Assembly: GCA_947503885.1 (NCBI GenBank) | Contig: CANNFD010000004.1 | Span: 124,001 to 188,000 of the forward strand | Direction: 5' to 3' | Origin: an uncultured Olleya sp. | GTDB lineage: Bacteria; Bacteroidota; Bacteroidia; Flavobacteriales; Flavobacteriaceae | Length of the DNA stretch: 64,000 nt | Shown here: positions 8,162-19,357 of the stretch, in pieces | Position numbering within the stretch: the stretch's first letter is position 1 | How the letters are laid out: every line of letters starts with the position of its first letter | Program-made: the position numbers and the translations under genes | The notes under the pieces: generated by a model | Database searches by the model: none | What the model saw: only the letters and a program-made list of their open reading frames with translations | Told to the model about the DNA's origin: nothing

Positions 8162-9421
8162 TTAATTCTTTTTAATCTTTTTGCTAATTTTTTTAATTGC
8201 ACTTTCAATAGATTTTTCAGGTTCTATAATATTATATTCTCCCCAAAAATCAGGATCAGTAAACCCGGATACTTGGTCTTGTAAGATTGTATTTTGTTTT
8301 AGTTTCTTATTTTGCTTGTTAGTTAGTAGGGCTTCATCAATATTCCAATCTGTAATAGCCATTTCGCTTTGTAGTGTATATCGGGTATTAAACCATCGGT
8401 TTTCCCAGTTGACTTTAAAGGATATTAATATATTACTGTATCCAAAATACCATTTTCCGTTCTTAGTCCTGTAATTTACTCGGTAAGACGCTTCAGTTGG
8501 ATACACATTAGCTTTTCTTGGCTTTTTTCTAACAAAAAGTTTAGTCGCAGCATCTTGATTTTCGACATTTAAATTATATACAGCACTACTTAAAGCTTTT
8601 GTGTCAGCATCAATATATAGTGTGCCATAATAAAGTGGCTTACTAATGTTATCCTTTTGTCTAAAGTTAACAACGTAAACCATTCTATCATCAATTTGTG
8701 TAGATCTACCAAAATAAAAGTTGTAATCTAGCATGGTTTCGTCAGAGAATATAAACTCAGGATATTTAACAATATCAGTATGTAAACTACTATATGGACC
8801 ACCTTGAATTTTTAAGGCTATAGTGTCTAATCTTGAGTAGTCAGTGTTTTTTCTTGCTTTTATTAATGTTATTTTATCATTTCTATTAGACTCATAAGAC
8901 TGTTTGTTAATGCTTACTAAAGCTTCAGATAAAGATGCATTTCTATTGCGTTTTTTTATAGTTTCTCTATAAAAACCGGTCATAAAAATGGTTTCTGTAC
9001 TATAGTTTTCTCCTTTTAAGGCTAATACTTTTTTAACTAATTCTTTAGCGTCTTTTGGTGCAGCAATATCTATTTCGGCAAGTACTGTAGCAGCTTGTTG
9101 TAAATAAATTTTAGTATTTGAAGGCTTAAAGTCTGAAAGTGCAACTTCTAGTTTTTGATATCCTAAATAGGAAATCGTTACACTATTACCCATTAAATTA
9201 TCAGGGACTTTAAGTGTAAACTCACCATCGCTGTTTGCAATAGTACTTATGTTGGAGTTGGTTATAATTAAATCTGCTAAACCTAAAGGTTTGTTAGAAT
9301 CTTTATCTAATATTAGTCCTTTAAACTCTTTAGTGTGTTGTGCTAAACTAGTAGCAGTATTTATTAAGATAAAAAAGACTAAAACTAGCTTTAAATTAAA
9401 TGATAATTGACGAGTATTCAC
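8162..9421 (-). CDS. Exported protein with CarboxypepD-reg-like domain
   Basis: 419 residues with a signal peptide ending near SLAQ. Residues about 30-115 form a carboxypeptidase regulatory-like beta-sandwich (KGLILDKDSNKPLGLADLII and GEFTLKVPD...SYLGYQKLEV), the domain found at the N-terminus of SusC/TonB receptors. The rest is a beta-rich domain of unknown function common in flavobacterial exported proteins, with no plug or barrel. It is convergent with the YiiX-like gene, with only 18 bases between them. Confidence 0.72.
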   Translation of the reverse strand: MNTRQLSFNLKLVLVFFILINTATSLAQHTKEFKGLILDKDSNKPLGLADLIITNSNISTIANSDGEFTLKVPDNLMGNSVTISYLGYQKLEVALSDFKPSNTKIYLQQAATVLAEIDIAAPKDAKELVKKVLALKGENYSTETIFMTGFYRETIKKRNRNASLSEALVSINKQSYESNRNDKITLIKARKNTDYSRLDTIALKIQGGPYSSLHTDIVKYPEFIFSDETMLDYNFYFGRSTQIDDRMVYVVNFRQKDNISKPLYYGTLYIDADTKALSSAVYNLNVENQDAATKLFVRKKPRKANVYPTEASYRVNYRTKNGKWYFGYSNILISFKVNWENRWFNTRYTLQSEMAITDWNIDEALLTNKQNKKLKQNTILQDQVSGFTDPDFWGEYNIIEPEKSIESAIKKISKKIKKN

Positions 9422-9551
9422 TTTGATTATTTAAAGGGATTATCTTATAAAGTTAATCAAATTTCATCAAATTATTAGTGGGTTTTATGTTAATTTTAAG
9501 ACAGACTAATGGGCAATCTGCCTTATCTTTACATCAGATTAATTTGTAACT

Positions 9552-11153
9552 ATGCCAACAGACTGTATTTCATTTAAAGACACTGGATATTTTTCTCAAT
9601 TAATTTGTGATTATTTAGCTGAAGCTGAATCACTAAAACCCTTTTATAATCGGTTTCCAAATATTGAAAATTTTGAAACTCAAATAAAAGAAAAGCAACA
9701 AAATTTTAATCACAATAACAGAGGCGTTTTAGTAAAAGTACTTCAAAATCAATATCATAATCTAGACACTTCTGAAGCAACAGCTGCTAATATCAAGTTA
9801 CTAGCAGATGGTAAAACATTTACTATTACTACAGGTCATCAACTTAACTTATTTACGGGACCATTGTATTTTTTATACAAAATTGTGTCTACGATAAATT
9901 TAACAAAGCAATTAAAAGTTGAGTACCCTAAATACAATTTTGTGCCAATCTATTGGATGGCATCAGAGGACCATGATTTTGAAGAAATTAATTATTTTAA
10001 TTTCAAAGGGAAAAAGATACGTTGGAACAAACAGGCGTCAGGAGCAGTTGGAGACCTAGATACAGACGGTTTGCAGGAGGTTTTAGACTTGTTTACTAAA
10101 GAGTTAGGCATTGGTACAAATGCTAAACGTCTAAAAACACTATTTAAAAATGCATATTTAGAGCATGATAATTTAGCTAAAGCAACGCATTATCTAGCAA
10201 ATGCTTTGTTTGGAGCACATGGTTTAGTAGTAATCGATGCAAATAATAAAGATTTAAAACAACTGTTTATACCGCAAATCAAGACTGAGCTATTTAATAA
10301 TACCTCTTTTAAAACGGTAACAGAATCCTCCGGTCAATTAAGTAAAGTTTCAGATAAATATTCAATACAAGTCAATCCAAGAGAAATAAATTTATTTTAT
10401 ATCTCTAAAAATATCAGAGAACGTATTGTTTTTAAAGATAATAAGTATAGTGTTTTAAACACCTCTATAACTTGGTCAAAATCAGATTTATTAAAACATA
10501 TACAAGACGCACCAGAATGTTTTAGTCCAAATGTGATTATGCGTCCTTTATATCAAGAGGTTATTTTACCTAACCTATGTTATATTGGTGGTGGTGGAGA
10601 GTTAGCGTATTGGTTTCAGCTTAAAGCTAATTTTGAAGCTAATAACATTGCATTTCCAATTTTATTGCTTCGTAATTCTGTAATGATTAAGACTAAGCAG
10701 CAAACTGAAAAACTAAATAAGTTAAACATCTCTAATACAGATTTGTTTTTAAAACGCGATAGTTTTATCAACAAAAAAGTAAGAGAAATTTCTAATATTG
10801 ATATAGATTTTTCCGAGCAAATTCAGCATTTACAATCGCAATTTAAAGCATTATACACTTTAGCAAAAAAAACAGATACGTCTTTTGTTGGTGCAGTTGC
10901 TGCACAAGAACAAAAACAAATAAAGGGTTTACAGCACTTAGAAAAACGATTGCTGACTGCTCAAAAAAGAAAATTAAAAGATCAGGTAGCACGTATGACG
11001 GATTTACAATATCAATTGTTTCCTAATTACAGCTTACAAGAACGCAACTTAAATTTTTCAGAGTTGTATTTAGAATATGGTACTGATTTAATACCTCATT
11101 TAATTAAAAATTTAAAACCTTTGCAAGGAGAGTTTTTAATTCTAGAAATATAA
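9552..11153 (+). CDS. bshC: Bacillithiol biosynthesis cysteine-adding enzyme BshC
   Basis: 533 residues, the usual BshC length. Diagnostic stretches are TTGHQLNLFTGPLYFLYKIV, YWMASEDHDFEEINYF and GGGGELAYWFQLK. BshC joins cysteine to glucosaminyl-malate, the last step of bacillithiol synthesis, the low-molecular-weight thiol of many Bacteroidota and Firmicutes. The other bsh genes are not in the window. A near-consensus -7 box (TATCTTTA at 9524-9531) precedes it. The decarboxylase gene begins 3 bases downstream. Confidence 0.95.
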   Translation: MPTDCISFKDTGYFSQLICDYLAEAESLKPFYNRFPNIENFETQIKEKQQNFNHNNRGVLVKVLQNQYHNLDTSEATAANIKLLADGKTFTITTGHQLNLFTGPLYFLYKIVSTINLTKQLKVEYPKYNFVPIYWMASEDHDFEEINYFNFKGKKIRWNKQASGAVGDLDTDGLQEVLDLFTKELGIGTNAKRLKTLFKNAYLEHDNLAKATHYLANALFGAHGLVVIDANNKDLKQLFIPQIKTELFNNTSFKTVTESSGQLSKVSDKYSIQVNPREINLFYISKNIRERIVFKDNKYSVLNTSITWSKSDLLKHIQDAPECFSPNVIMRPLYQEVILPNLCYIGGGGELAYWFQLKANFEANNIAFPILLLRNSVMIKTKQQTEKLNKLNISNTDLFLKRDSFINKKVREISNIDIDFSEQIQHLQSQFKALYTLAKKTDTSFVGAVAAQEQKQIKGLQHLEKRLLTAQKRKLKDQVARMTDLQYQLFPNYSLQERNLNFSELYLEYGTDLIPHLIKNLKPLQGEFLILEI

Positions 11154-11156
11154 GCA

Positions 11157-12530
11157 ATGCATAAAATAGATTTAGATTTAGTTGAAATGACGTTAGACGT
11201 CATGAAATATACCATTGATCGTATATCAAAAACCAACGATATTATTGGTAAACCTCAAAAAGCCGAAACTTTAAAAGCTTTAGTAGGGGATACCGTTACT
11301 GACAAAGGAATTGGTGGCGAAAATGCTTTTAATCTTTGGAAAAAACATTTAATGCATGCTAATGTTAAGATAGATCATCCAAGACACTTAGCGTTTGTAC
11401 CAGCCTCTCCAACTAGAGCTTCAATACTATTTGATTTAGTAACCTCTGCTTCAAGTATACATGGTGCGTATTGGATGGAAGGCGCAGGAGGGATTTTTTG
11501 CGAAAACGAAGCCATGAAATGGATTGTCTCACTTACCGGTTTACCGCAAGGAGCATTTGGTGTATTTACTAGTGGTGGTACTGCAGCAAACTTATCGGCA
11601 ATTGTAACAGCAAGAGAATATTGGAGAAGCCTAAACGACCAAAATAAAGTTGAAAAAGGATTAATTATTACCTCTATTGGTGCACATTCTTCAATAAAAG
11701 CTATGGCTAAAGTTGTAGATGTGGATGTATTATTGGTAGATACAGAAGACCGTTTAAGAGGTGACGATTTAAAGCAAACTATAGCAGGTTTAACTGCACG
11801 TCAAAGACAACGTTTGTTTGCTGTGGTAGCTACAGGAGGAACGACTAATGCAGGAATTATTGACGACCTAGAAGGTGTTGCAGAGGTATGCGAAGCAGAA
11901 AAATTATGGCTACATGTAGATGCAGCTTATGGTGGTGGGGCTTTAGCAGCAGATTCTGTTAGACATTTATTTAATGGTATAGAAAAAGCAGATAGCATTA
12001 CTATAGACCCTCATAAATGGATGTTTTCTCCATACGATTGTGGAGCAGTCATCTATAAAGAGCCTGAACTAGCTAGAAAAGCACACGCTCAAGAAGGTTC
12101 TTATCTAGATATCTTTAAAGATGAAGGTGCACATGGTTTTAACCCAACTGATTATCAAATACAATTAACACGACGTGTACGTGGTCTACCTTTATGGTTT
12201 AGTCTGGCAACACATGGTACAGACAGATATAAAGAAGCTGTAGAAAGAGGTTTGGAGTTAGCAACTATCGCAGGTCAATTAATTGAAGATATGGATCATG
12301 TAGAGCTGGTTAGAGAGCCAAGTTTATCTTGTGTATTGTACCGACGTAAAGGTTGGACACCTAATGATTATAGGGATTGGACTTTTGCAAACCACGACAA
12401 AGGATTTGCGTTAGTAACGCCAACTAAATGGAAAACAGGTGATAGTTTTGAAACCGTTTCACGTTTTTGCTTTATAAATCCAGATACAACCACTCAGGAT
12501 ATAATAGCAATTTTAGAGTCAATGAAATAG
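11157..12530 (+). CDS. Pyridoxal phosphate-dependent group II decarboxylase
   Basis: 457 residues. The PLP-binding fold shows FTSGGTAANLSAI (phosphate contact), HVDAAYGGGA (Asp to the pyridine nitrogen) and DPHKWMFSPYDCG with the Schiff-base Lys. This places it with group II amino acid decarboxylases (aromatic amino acid, glutamate or 2,4-diaminobutyrate). The substrate is not determined by sequence alone. It follows bshC by 3 bases and is probably co-transcribed, though no metabolic link to bacillithiol is known to me. Confidence 0.87.
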   Translation: MHKIDLDLVEMTLDVMKYTIDRISKTNDIIGKPQKAETLKALVGDTVTDKGIGGENAFNLWKKHLMHANVKIDHPRHLAFVPASPTRASILFDLVTSASSIHGAYWMEGAGGIFCENEAMKWIVSLTGLPQGAFGVFTSGGTAANLSAIVTAREYWRSLNDQNKVEKGLIITSIGAHSSIKAMAKVVDVDVLLVDTEDRLRGDDLKQTIAGLTARQRQRLFAVVATGGTTNAGIIDDLEGVAEVCEAEKLWLHVDAAYGGGALAADSVRHLFNGIEKADSITIDPHKWMFSPYDCGAVIYKEPELARKAHAQEGSYLDIFKDEGAHGFNPTDYQIQLTRRVRGLPLWFSLATHGTDRYKEAVERGLELATIAGQLIEDMDHVELVREPSLSCVLYRRKGWTPNDYRDWTFANHDKGFALVTPTKWKTGDSFETVSRFCFINPDTTTQDIIAILESMK

Positions 12531-12600
12531 TATTTGTTAATTGTTAAAAAAAATAGTAGAAATTTCATAAATCATAAATAGTATTTATCAAAGCAATTAC

Positions 12601-12608
12601 TATTTTTG
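12601..12608 (+). promoter_or_regulatory. -7 promoter box abutting the guaA start codon
   Basis: TATTTTTG fits TAnnTTTG, and its last base is only 3 bases before the guaA ATG at 12612. Transcription normally starts about 5-7 bases after this box, so the mRNA would have essentially no 5' leader. Confidence 0.5.
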
Positions 12609-12611
12609 TGC

Positions 12612-14144
12612 ATGCAACACGACAAAGTACTTATTTTAGATTTCGGATCGCAATACACACAACTAATTGCGCGTAGAGTTAGGGAGCTTAACATCTATTC
12701 CGAGATACATCCATTTAACAATCCACCAAAAAATATTAACGACTATAAAGCAGTAGTGCTTTCTGGTAGCCCAATGTCTGTAAGGTCAGAAGATGCTTTT
12801 CATCCTGACTTATCAGAGATTAGAGGTAAAAAGCCAATGTTAGCTGTTTGTTATGGTGCACAATACTTAGCACACTTTTCAGGAGGTGAAGTAGCCGATT
12901 CTAACACACGCGAGTATGGACGCGCTAACTTAAGTTTTGTAGCAGAAGATGCTTTTTTTAAAAACATCGCTGTTGGAAGCCAAGTTTGGATGAGTCATAG
13001 TGATACTATTAAAAGTTTACCAACAAAAGGTAAATTGTTAGCAAGTACACACGATGTAAAAAATGCAGCATATAAAATTGAAGGCGAAGCAACTTACGCT
13101 ATTCAATTTCACCCAGAAGTTTACCATTCTACTGACGGTAAACAATTACTAGAAAACTTTCTAGTAGATATCGCAAATGTAAATCCTGATTGGACACCAA
13201 ATGCATTTGTGCAAGAAACAGTAGACGATTTACAAGCTAAATTAGGAGACGATAAAGTGGTCCTAGGATTATCAGGCGGAGTAGACTCGTCAGTAGCAGC
13301 AATGTTATTACACAAAGCAATCGGTAAAAACCTATATTGTATCTTCGTAAATAACGGATTATTACGTAAAAATGAGTTTACTCAGGTATTAGAACAATAT
13401 AAAGGGATGGGCTTAAACGTAAAAGGCGTTGATGCTTCGGCACGCTTTTTGGATGCATTAGCAGGACTAAGTGATCCAGAAAAAAAACGTAAAGCAATTG
13501 GTAATGCGTTTATCGAAGTGTTTGATCAAGAAGCAAACCTTATCGAAGATGTAAAATGGTTAGCACAAGGGACAATTTATCCAGACGTGATAGAAAGTGT
13601 AAGTGCAACTGGAGGACCAAGTGCAACAATTAAAAGTCATCACAATGTAGGTGGATTACCAGACTACATGAAGCTTAAAATTGTCGAGCCCCTTCGTGCT
13701 TTATTTAAAGACGAAGTAAGACGTGTAGGAGCAAGTATGGGCATGGATAAAGACCTTTTAGGACGTCATCCATTTCCAGGACCAGGTCTTGCAATTAGGA
13801 TTTTAGGAGACATCACAGCCGAGAAAGTACGTATCTTACAAGAAGTAGATGCAGTATTTATAAACGGATTACGTGACGCAGGATTATATGATAAAGTATG
13901 GCAAGCAGGCGCAATTTTACTACCAGTAAATAGCGTAGGAGTAATGGGAGACGAGCGTACTTACGAAAAATGTGTAGCACTAAGAGCTGTAGAAAGTACC
14001 GATGGTATGACAGCCGATTGGGTAAATTTACCTTACGAGTTTTTACAAAAAACAAGTAACGATATAATAAATAAAGTAAAAGGCGTTAATAGAGTAGTTT
14101 ACGACATAAGTAGTAAACCACCAGCAACTATTGAGTGGGAATAA
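12612..14144 (+). CDS. guaA: GMP synthase (glutamine-hydrolysing)
   Basis: 510 residues from the ATG at 12612. An upstream TTG at 12606 would add two residues but lies inside the promoter box. The class I glutamine amidotransferase domain has Cys in [12 protein letters not shown] and His/Glu in FHPEVYHS. The PP-loop ATP pyrophosphatase domain has [14 protein letters not shown], and the C-terminal dimerisation domain ends KPPATIEWE. It makes GMP from XMP, ATP and glutamine in purine synthesis. No purine riboswitch is visible upstream. Confidence 0.97.
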   Translation: MQHDKVLILDFGSQYTQLIARRVRELNIYSEIHPFNNPPKNINDYKAVVLSGSPMSVRSEDAFHPDLSEIRGKKPMLAVCYGAQYLAHFSGGEVADSNTREYGRANLSFVAEDAFFKNIAVGSQVWMSHSDTIKSLPTKGKLLASTHDVKNAAYKIEGEATYAIQFHPEVYHSTDGKQLLENFLVDIANVNPDWTPNAFVQETVDDLQAKLGDDKVVLGLSGGVDSSVAAMLLHKAIGKNLYCIFVNNGLLRKNEFTQVLEQYKGMGLNVKGVDASARFLDALAGLSDPEKKRKAIGNAFIEVFDQEANLIEDVKWLAQGTIYPDVIESVSATGGPSATIKSHHNVGGLPDYMKLKIVEPLRALFKDEVRRVGASMGMDKDLLGRHPFPGPGLAIRILGDITAEKVRILQEVDAVFINGLRDAGLYDKVWQAGAILLPVNSVGVMGDERTYEKCVALRAVESTDGMTADWVNLPYEFLQKTSNDIINKVKGVNRVVYDISSKPPATIEWE

Positions 14145-14199
14145 TACATAGAGTCACTTCAAGTGATTTTTGAAAAATAAAAAATAGTATCAAGTAATT

Positions 14200-14350
14200 G
14201 GGCGTTACCACAAGGGTCGCGTCTTCCGTTATATCTTTTTTTTATAATTGACCTTGTTTTAGTATCTTTTTATATTATTAATGTTTCGATTTAATAATTA
14301 TGGTATTTAATTAAATACAAAAAAAGGATGCCACTACAACCGCTAACGCA
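14200..14350. repeat. Putative flavobacterial interspersed intergenic repeat
   Basis: This stretch between guaA and the LysM gene starts GGGCGTTACCACAAGGGTCG and ends near AAAAAAGGATGCCACTACAA...CTAACGC. It is locally richer in GC at its two ends than the surrounding DNA. GCGTTA at the left end and TAACGC at the right end are inverted copies. The end sequences resemble, from memory, a small repeat scattered through flavobacterial intergenic regions. No second full copy is in the window, so the repeat status is inferred. Confidence 0.4.
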
Positions 14351-14372
14351 GTTTTAAACGTATAAATAACAT

Positions 14373-16349
14373 ATGAGAAAAATAATATACATTTTAAGTT
14401 TAGTCGTATTTTTCGGCTGTAATTCCGCGAAAGCGCAAAATTATAAAACACATAAGGTCAAAGCAGGCGAAACGATAGAGCAAATTGCAACTAAATACAA
14501 GGTGTCAAAATCTCAGATTTATGCTTTAAACCCTGATGCTAGAAAAACAGTTAGACCAAATTCGGTATTAATTATTCCTAATGCAACAGATGTAATTTCA
14601 ACACCAACACCAACACCAACAACGCCTACTAAAGCGCCAACTTTTACAGAAGTTAAAACATTAGACGGTTTTAAAAAGCATAAAGTAAAACGTAAAGAAA
14701 CCTTATACAGTTTATCAAAAAAGTATGATGTTTCTCAAGAGGATATCAAAAAACACAACCCTGAATTGTACGCCAATAACTTGCGTAAAGGTGATAAAAT
14801 TCAAATTCCTATTTATAAAATAACTAGAGAAGAAGTTGTTGCAAGCCCATCAACAAAAACTTATATAGTTAAACCTAAAGAAGGTAAATGGCGTATTGCT
14901 TACCAATATGGGATTACAGTCCAAGAGTTAGAGGATTTAAACCCAAATATGGCAGCAGTATTGCAACCAGGAACTAGTATTAACGTGCCTAATTTAGACG
15001 TTGAAGAAGTTAAAACAATTGACGAGCAGTATAGTTATTATACCGTTTTAAAAGCGGAAGGGTTTTATAGATTAAAACTAAAAACAGGATTAACTCAAGA
15101 GCAATTAGAAAAATTAAATCCAGATTTATTAACAACAGGATTAAAGGAAGGAATGGTTTTAAAAATTCCTTATAATGCTAATATTACATCAATCAATCAA
15201 GGTAACGGACCTTTGACGGACGGAGAGCAACTATTTTCAACAGATTTAACAATGCGTAACCTAGATGCATCAACTAAGCATATTGCAATTATGTTACCTT
15301 TTAAATTAGATAAAGTAGATTCTGATTCTGTTTTGGATGCTAAAAAAACAATTAAAACAGACCCTTTTTTAAGTATGTCGTTAGATTTTTACTCTGGTGT
15401 AAAAATAGCGTTAGATAGTTTATCAACCTTAGGTGTTAATCTTAAAGTAGATGTTTACGATACTGAAAACAGAGAAAGTAAAGTCTTGTCAATTGTAAAT
15501 ACAGAAGCTTTTAAAGATGTGCATGCAGTTATTGGACCAGTAATGCAAAAATCTTTTAATACAGCAGCAAGTGCTTTAAAAAGTAAAAACATACCATTAA
15601 TCTCTCCAATAACTAAAACGGTAGATATCCAAGACAATGTTTTTCAGTCTAGACCTGCTGAAAGTTTATTAAAAGATAAAGTGTTAAACTACTTTAAAAA
15701 GGATAGTACTTCTCACTTTATCATAGTCTCTGACATGAAAAATAATACGACTGCAGATGCGCTTAAAAAAGCATTTCCAAAAGCAGCTGTAGTAATGTCC
15801 AGAAAAGTTACTAAAACTGGAGAAGATGCTTATTATGTTTTAGATCAGGATATGGTTAAAGTATTAAAGCCTGGTAAAAATGTTGTGTTCTTAGAAACTG
15901 CATCTGCCGGATTTGTGTCTAACGTATCTAGTATTTTAAACGCTAAAATTAAACCAAGTATGTCTATTGTTTTAACTACAACAGACAAAACCAATGCATT
16001 TGAAGATGATGAAGTTAGAAGCACACATCTCTCTAATTTAGGTTTTACCTACGCGTCTATAAATAAGTCGTTTAGTGAAGACGAAAATAATAGCTTTACA
16101 AAACGTTACATCGCAGAATATAGTGAAACCCCAAATACATACGCAGTAAGAGGTTTTGATTTAACAATGGATGTTGTGTTACGTTTGGTAACATCAGAGG
16201 ATTTATACGCTTCCGTTAATGCATCACCATTAACAACTTACGTTGAAAATAAGTTTGCTTATAAAAAGAAATTATTTGGTGGTTACTTTAACAATACGGT
16301 TTATATAGTAAAATATAAAGACTTAAAAATTGTTGAAGTTAAAGAATAA
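14373..16349 (+). CDS. Four-LysM protein fused to a periplasmic-binding type 1 domain
   Basis: 658 residues. A signal peptide (to about residue 21) is followed by four LysM repeats at roughly 24-66, 103-150, 160-206 and 222-266 (for example HKVKAGETIEQIATKYKVSK). A Thr/Pro-rich linker joins the first two. Residues about 305-655 match a ligand-binding, type 1 periplasmic binding protein fold (IAIMLPFKLDKVD, FYSGVKIALDSL, AVIGPVMQKSF). LysM binds peptidoglycan, so the binding domain is held at the wall. The same fold occurs in LpoA, the activator of penicillin-binding proteins, but a link to LpoA is inference. Confidence 0.85.
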   Translation: MRKIIYILSLVVFFGCNSAKAQNYKTHKVKAGETIEQIATKYKVSKSQIYALNPDARKTVRPNSVLIIPNATDVISTPTPTPTTPTKAPTFTEVKTLDGFKKHKVKRKETLYSLSKKYDVSQEDIKKHNPELYANNLRKGDKIQIPIYKITREEVVASPSTKTYIVKPKEGKWRIAYQYGITVQELEDLNPNMAAVLQPGTSINVPNLDVEEVKTIDEQYSYYTVLKAEGFYRLKLKTGLTQEQLEKLNPDLLTTGLKEGMVLKIPYNANITSINQGNGPLTDGEQLFSTDLTMRNLDASTKHIAIMLPFKLDKVDSDSVLDAKKTIKTDPFLSMSLDFYSGVKIALDSLSTLGVNLKVDVYDTENRESKVLSIVNTEAFKDVHAVIGPVMQKSFNTAASALKSKNIPLISPITKTVDIQDNVFQSRPAESLLKDKVLNYFKKDSTSHFIIVSDMKNNTTADALKKAFPKAAVVMSRKVTKTGEDAYYVLDQDMVKVLKPGKNVVFLETASAGFVSNVSSILNAKIKPSMSIVLTTTDKTNAFEDDEVRSTHLSNLGFTYASINKSFSEDENNSFTKRYIAEYSETPNTYAVRGFDLTMDVVLRLVTSEDLYASVNASPLTTYVENKFAYKKKLFGGYFNNTVYIVKYKDLKIVEVKE

Positions 16350-16385
16350 TTAAAACAAAGTCACGTTATCTATTACTCCTTAACT

Positions 16386-16928
16386 ATGTTTAAATATATT
16401 TTCATATTCGCTGGTTTATTTCTGTTGCAAGGTGATGCAATGGAAGAGTTATCATGGAATGAAGGGTATAAACTAACATGGGACGATTTTAGAGGACAGC
16501 CCAATCAAGATACTGACGCAGTTGCTGTAACAGCGTCAGGTATAACGTTTAGTTACTCAATAAAACAACTAGATAATAAAGTGCATGGTTTTAAAACGCT
16601 AGTTAAAGCCTTTTTTTATCCAGAACATTCTTGGTGCAAATCAGACCAAGTTGATGTTCATGTTTTAGGTCATGAGCAGCTTCATTTTGATATTACAGAG
16701 CTGCATGCTAGGATATTTAGACAACGTATTACTATGCTTAAGCCTCATGATAATTTAGCACAAACCCTTCAGGATATGCATAGTGCAATTGATGAAGAAC
16801 TAGCTAATATGCAGAATAACTACGATGCAGAAAGTGAATACTCTATTAATGTAGAAGGTCAACAAAAATGGAAAGATAGTATTGCTATCCGACTTAAGGC
16901 TTTAGACAAATTTAAATCTAAAGGATAA
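16386..16928 (+). CDS. DUF922-like exported putative metalloprotease
   Basis: 180 residues with a short N-terminal hydrophobic signal. LTWDDFRGQPNQDTDAVAVT is the typical start of DUF922, and VLGHEQLHFDITELHAR contains HExxH, the zinc-binding motif of metallopeptidases. The rest is helical and charged. Family members are assumed to be secreted Zn proteases without known substrates. It follows the LysM-binding protein by 36 bases and precedes the DUF3820 gene by 2, so an operon is likely. Confidence 0.75.
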   Translation: MFKYIFIFAGLFLLQGDAMEELSWNEGYKLTWDDFRGQPNQDTDAVAVTASGITFSYSIKQLDNKVHGFKTLVKAFFYPEHSWCKSDQVDVHVLGHEQLHFDITELHARIFRQRITMLKPHDNLAQTLQDMHSAIDEELANMQNNYDAESEYSINVEGQQKWKDSIAIRLKALDKFKSKG

Positions 16929-16930
16929 TT

Positions 16931-17161
16931 TTGCTACAACCAGACAGAGATTTTTTAATTAAAGTGGCACATACTAAAATGCCTTTTGGTAAGTACAAAG
17001 ACCGTTTTTTAATAGATTTACCAGAATATTATATAGTGTGGTATCATAACAAAGGTTTCCCAAAAGGTAAATTAGGAGACATGTTAGAAACCATTTATAC
17101 CGTTAAACTTAACGGTTTGGAGGACTTAATTAGAAATATTAAGAAGCAGTATCCTAAGTAA
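16931..17161 (+). CDS. DUF3820 family protein (TTG start)
   Basis: 76 residues. MPFGKYKDRFLIDLPEYYIV and FPKGKLGDMLETIYTVKLNG are diagnostic of DUF3820, a small family of unknown function. The start appears to be TTG, 2 bases after the DUF922 stop; no ATG exists before the conserved region. A related FGKHKG domain is fused to the exonuclease at 160-933, hinting at a nucleic-acid-linked role, which is inference. Confidence 0.8.
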   Translation: MLQPDRDFLIKVAHTKMPFGKYKDRFLIDLPEYYIVWYHNKGFPKGKLGDMLETIYTVKLNGLEDLIRNIKKQYPK

Positions 17162-17169
17162 TATTTTTT

Positions 17170-17193
17170 GATGTGCTATTTTTTTAACACATC
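17170..17193. terminator. Possible bidirectional terminator between convergent genes
   Basis: GATGTG and CACATC form a 6 bp stem around a T-rich loop between the DUF3820 gene and the convergent HMA-like gene. The stem is short, so this is tentative. Confidence 0.35.
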
Positions 17194-17198
17194 ATTGC

Positions 17199-17459
17199 TT
17201 AAAGTTCAAAAATATCTTTAGGTATTGCGTGGAAACCGGCAGATATAACAGCATCTTCTATGTCCTTAACACTAATTAATTTGTCTGTATGTATTGTAAA
17301 CTCTTTTGGAAACACTTCATTGTTTATAATTACAGTTGTAACACCATCAATTGACAAGACTTTGCGTTTGATTTTTTCTAAATCCTGTTCTTTATTTGCA
17401 TTTGTGCCAAATATTTTTCCGTGATTCCCAGGGATCACATTTTCAGATAATAAGCTCAT
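17199..17459 (-). CDS. HMA-like ferredoxin-fold protein lacking the CxxC metal site
   Basis: 86 residues. Residues about 14-84 fit the beta-alpha-beta-beta-alpha-beta pattern of heavy-metal-associated domains (DLEKIKRKVLSIDGVTTVII and SVKDIEDAVISAGFHAI). There is no Cys at all, so copper or zinc binding through CxxC is not possible. Its role is unknown. It is convergent with the DUF3820 gene and divergent from pyrG. Confidence 0.7.
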   Translation of the reverse strand: MSLLSENVIPGNHGKIFGTNANKEQDLEKIKRKVLSIDGVTTVIINNEVFPKEFTIHTDKLISVKDIEDAVISAGFHAIPKDIFEL

Positions 17460-17680
17460 ATTCTTTGTGTTTTAATATTAATTTAGATTGATTTCTCAAA
17501 TTGTAGCTAACATAAAACGAATTTGATTTCGCTCTAATAAAATATATTCGAAGTTAAACGAAGATAAAAGAAAAAAACTACAAATTCAAGCTGACCATCT
17601 ATTAACTAGGTCATTAAAACCATTGGCAAGACTTCTAAAAATAAAAGCAAAAAGACCAATACTTTCAACTTAAAAAGTTG

Positions 17681-17688
17681 TAAATTTG
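17681..17688 (+). promoter_or_regulatory. -7 promoter box for pyrG
   Basis: TAAATTTG matches TAnnTTTG, 20 bases before the pyrG ATG. No clear TTG at -33. Confidence 0.5.
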
Positions 17689-17699
17689 CTCGCGTTTAA

Positions 17700-19325
<1,626 letters not shown>

Positions 19326-19340
19326 GTGTCAATTTGACAC
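19326..19340. promoter_or_regulatory. Palindrome overlapping the yidC promoter region
   Basis: GTGTCAATTTGACAC is a 7 bp inverted repeat around a single central T, starting right after the pyrG stop. Its right half contains TTTG at 19333-19336, a candidate -33 element for the yidC promoter. It could be an operator or only a chance palindrome. Confidence 0.35.
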
Positions 19341-19357
19341 CAATTTAAAAGTGGTCG

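Noticed and set aside
12606-12611. TTG start two codons before the guaA ATG
   Set aside because: The TTG is the end of the TATTTTTG promoter box, so it is unlikely to be within the transcript.
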